Assembly: GCA_965140735.1 (NCBI GenBank)
Contig: OZ223306.1
Coordinates: 1,240,001-1,304,000 of the forward strand
Reading direction: 5' to 3'
DNA: 64,000 bases
DNA from: Fusibacter_A sp965140735
GTDB lineage: Bacteria; Bacillota; Clostridia; Peptostreptococcales; Acidaminobacteraceae
Positions 61,782-64,000 of this stretch are shown piece by piece. Within the stretch, counting starts at the first letter, position 1; every line of letters begins with the position of its first letter. The translations under genes were made by a program, and so were the position numbers. The notes under the pieces are model-generated. The model searched no databases. It worked only from the letters and a program-made list of their open reading frames with translations, and was not told where the DNA came from.

Positions 61782-63419
61782 CTAAATTTCATCTTCTAAA
61801 CACTTCACTATCAATTCCTTAATAATATAGGGCATGCGTTCATAGACATCTTTAGTATAAACACGTTCCGTTGTCTTATGCAGATCTTTACCCCATGGCC
61901 CTATATTGACGACTGGCATATTCAGTGTTGATAGTTCTTTAAATGGAATTCTATAAATCGTATCCCACCCTGGGCTATTGGCTTTAATCATGGCGATATC
62001 TTCTTCGTTTCCTGACCAAGTAGCATAGGATAAATCTGAGATTCCCATAAAATAACTTTGTGACTCAAAGACGAGATCATATTTTTCAGCTGCAATTTCA
62101 TTGATGGTTTCTTCAAGTGAAAATGGCAGTTTCTTCGATATTTCTGTATTGTTTACATGAGGATAATATGGACCTGATAAAGCTATGATGATAGCAGGAC
62201 CCTCTAAATCAATGGCATCTTGAACAAACTCCACTAACCGCGTTGTGGCCTCAGGCAAAGTAATGGTATTTGCAGTCAACAGATCATTGAGTTCTTCCTG
62301 AAATAAGTCATAACTTTCTTCAAAGCTTTGCCCTATTTCTGTCATTGCCATTTGATAGACTTGGTCAAAAGTATAAACCCTCGACACAAAGGAAATCTGT
62401 TCCGGAATAACACCCGTTAGATTACAATAATTTTCATAAGCATCTGCAAAATAAATGAGTGTATCTCGTAGAGATCGATTTGCAAGAGAAACCAACTTAT
62501 CCATAATGCGCTTTGGTGATCTGGTAAATGTCAACCAGTTAAAATAGCCCGTAGCAGCTTCTGGAATCGAAGCATCATATGCTTTTTTTCGATCTTTTAG
62601 ATTAACCCAAACGGGTGGCGGTGTCGCTTCTTCTCCCAAGACATCACATAGATCAATATTGAGTTCTGTTTTCCGTTGCAAATCTGAAAGTACCAGCGAA
62701 GGATTAAACCCGTTAAAGGGGTCTCCGATATGACTCTTAACGCCTTTAACAAAGAGTACAGGCATAACTTTCCCGACAGAGCCTTCATAAAAAATGGCTT
62801 TGCCTTTAGTCTGATTAAAATACGGTTCACTGTTAATCGTTAAAAGATACTCAAGTCCATATTTTGCTCTCAGTGATGTCATAAGCGGTACAGCACAGAG
62901 CATACCTCTGGATAAAGTTTCTTCATCTGGGACACTCAATAGAAGAATATTACCTTCAAACTCTTCCAATTCCGAAAAATACGTACTTAAAACCAATTGA
63001 ATCGCAGCACCTGATTTCATGTCAGCAACACCCCTGCCAAACGTCCAATTTCCGGATTCAAGATCTGCTTTTGCTTGACTATTTATTTTTTTATTGGCAA
63101 GAGCTTCGATTAATTCATCGGGTCTTAAAGAGACTGATTTGAGTTTACCGTATTCCTCAATATCGATGGCATCATGATGATGCATCAAAACGATGGTTTT
63201 ATCACCGGTCCCCTTTACCAGTGACCATATGACACTGCGTTGATAAGGATCGTTTTCAAGTGGATAGGCACCACAGTACTCACTGTGTTCACTGAAATAG
63301 GCTTGCTCTTTAATCCAATTCAAAATTTGTTCCTCTATATAAGTTTCTCTGTACGTGTTGGTGTCGCTTTGAGTTGCAACTAACCTCAAAAACAACGATC
63401 TGATACTTTCACTAAACAT
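61782..63419 (-). CDS. M20-family peptidase, RocB-like
   Basis: The 545-residue zinc hydrolase starts at ATG 63419 (GGGAG five bases ahead); an upstream ATG at 63464 lacks a ribosome site. It has the M20 metal motifs TIVLMHHHDAIDI and WTFGRGVADMKSGAA (bridging Asp in the second), then LLSVPDEETLSRG (Glu general base and metal ligand), and a long insert before the C-terminal catalytic part. The overall form is that of RocB-type proteins found in arginine/ornithine degradation regions, whose reaction is not established. It lies downstream of a homocitrate/isopropylmalate synthase family gene. Confidence 0.86.
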   Translation of the reverse strand: MFSESIRSLFLRLVATQSDTNTYRETYIEEQILNWIKEQAYFSEHSEYCGAYPLENDPYQRSVIWSLVKGTGDKTIVLMHHHDAIDIEEYGKLKSVSLRPDELIEALANKKINSQAKADLESGNWTFGRGVADMKSGAAIQLVLSTYFSELEEFEGNILLLSVPDEETLSRGMLCAVPLMTSLRAKYGLEYLLTINSEPYFNQTKGKAIFYEGSVGKVMPVLFVKGVKSHIGDPFNGFNPSLVLSDLQRKTELNIDLCDVLGEEATPPPVWVNLKDRKKAYDASIPEAATGYFNWLTFTRSPKRIMDKLVSLANRSLRDTLIYFADAYENYCNLTGVIPEQISFVSRVYTFDQVYQMAMTEIGQSFEESYDLFQEELNDLLTANTITLPEATTRLVEFVQDAIDLEGPAIIIALSGPYYPHVNNTEISKKLPFSLEETINEIAAEKYDLVFESQSYFMGISDLSYATWSGNEEDIAMIKANSPGWDTIYRIPFKELSTLNMPVVNIGPWGKDLHKTTERVYTKDVYERMPYIIKELIVKCLEDEI

Positions 63420-63561
63420 ATAAACTCCCATCTCGAAATCCCATTTATTTAGATTTATCTTCATTTGATCTTATATAACTTCAACTCCATTCTATCATAA
63501 ATAAATATAAGAACGACACCCAAACCACTGTTGAATTATCATTTCATTTCTTAACATTTCT

Positions 63562-64000
63562 TTAATACTCCATATTATTTCGAAGAATCTGTGTCAGAAT
63601 TTCATCATCCATCTTATTTTGATAACTGTAACTTCTGATGAGTTCTATGATCTTACCTGCCTTTTGAAAGTCCACATCATAACCTAATGCCTTCATTTTA
63701 TAAATTACAGCATGCCTTCCCGAAAGTTTTCCTAGGACAATTTCACGTTTTCTTCCAAATTCTTCTGGCATCAAAGCTTCATAAACACTAGCGTCTTTTA
63801 AAATGCCATCCACATGAATACCCGATTCATGTGAAAAACAATTTTGACCCACGATCGGCTTCAGATCATGTACTTTCTTCCCCGAGTAAAGCGCAACCAT
63901 TTCAGATGCCTGCATGAGCAACTTTTTATTAATACGACTTTCTGTATCTTCAATATAAGTAAGTGCCGCTACAATTTCTTCAAGAGCAGTGTTCCCTGCA
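63562..64000 (-). CDS. C-terminal part of a homocitrate/2-isopropylmalate synthase family enzyme
   Basis: The frame is open to the right edge, so the 5' part is outside. The visible 145 residues start AGNTALEEIVAALTYIED and include CFSHESGIHVDGILKDASVYE and GRKREIVLGKLSGRHAV. HESGIHVDG with this spacing is more typical of homocitrate synthase (NifV/AksA-like) than of LeuA, which usually has HEAGIHQDG. It would condense acetyl-CoA with a 2-oxo acid. Substrate cannot be fixed without the catalytic domain. Confidence 0.85.
   Translation of the reverse strand, partial: AGNTALEEIVAALTYIEDTESRINKKLLMQASEMVALYSGKKVHDLKPIVGQNCFSHESGIHVDGILKDASVYEALMPEEFGRKREIVLGKLSGRHAVIYKMKALGYDVDFQKAGKIIELIRSYSYQNKMDDEILTQILRNNMEY

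Noticed and set aside
1..64000. Insertion sequences, prophage or integrase genes
   Set aside because: No transposase, integrase, phage structural or plasmid replication gene was found in any long frame; only small non-coding palindromes suggest mobility.

Overview
The window looks like a chromosomal piece of a low-GC, Gram-positive anaerobe of the class Clostridia. Supporting signs are the gene order of the division/cell-wall (dcw) cluster (mraZ-rsmH-ftsL, PBP, murE-mraY-murD-ftsW-murG-ftsQ, two DUF881 genes, small basic protein, ftsZ, nrdR), AT-rich spacers, strong AGGAGG-type ribosome binding sites, a SAM-I riboswitch and several sigma-54 systems. The sporulation block spoIIGA-sigE-sigG, often found between ftsZ and nrdR in spore-forming clostridia, is absent here. 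Two chemoreceptors suggest a motile cell. A non-sporulating relative of Fusibacter or Acidaminobacter would fit, but that is a guess.

Layout. 1-1517 holds the 5' part of a secreted esterase behind a structured leader. 1887-3403 is a MarR-monooxygenase-nitroreductase operon with a clear promoter and candidate operators. 3597-5687 is a chemoreceptor. 5846-20693 is the dcw cluster read leftwards. 20965-24289 is lgt with two M16-type peptidase genes, divergent from ychF (24451-25542). 25543-27839 is a small accessory patch (MerR-methyltransferase, acetyltransferase) bracketed by hairpin repeats and by a duplicated ychF 3' end. 27840-34830 is a type I restriction-modification locus with an adjoining M48-type peptidase and a 43-residue membrane protein. 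35145-36623 is a second chemoreceptor. 36897-40581 is a sigma-54 activator divergent from glnA, which has a near-perfect -24/-12 promoter. A tRNA-Gly and a 104-bp tandem repeat follow. 41129-49292 holds a MerR-RDD protein, an SBP-type histidine kinase with an NtrC-type regulator, a DUF1848 protein and brnQ, which has its own sigma-54 promoter. 49338-56730 is a run of membrane, lipoprotein, leucine-rich-repeat and other exported proteins, with an HAD phosphatase. 56987-59500 is a metA-metY operon under a SAM-I riboswitch. 59561-64000 carries a basic tail protein, a FrlD-like sugar kinase next to a decayed permease gene, a RocB-like M20 peptidase and the end of a homocitrate/isopropylmalate synthase family gene.

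The most unusual signal is a dispersed family of four long hairpins (25700, 27638, 35041, 36777). They share a conserved inner core (CCCTTYGGGCTAG ... GTGGATAGCCC), but their outer arms differ completely in sequence while staying self-complementary. All four are oriented as transcription terminators, as if one palindromic unit had been placed in the loops of unrelated terminators. Two more structured elements are a 78-nt four-way-junction (cloverleaf) sequence between ftsZ and nrdR and the 104-bp tandem palindromes after tRNA-Gly.
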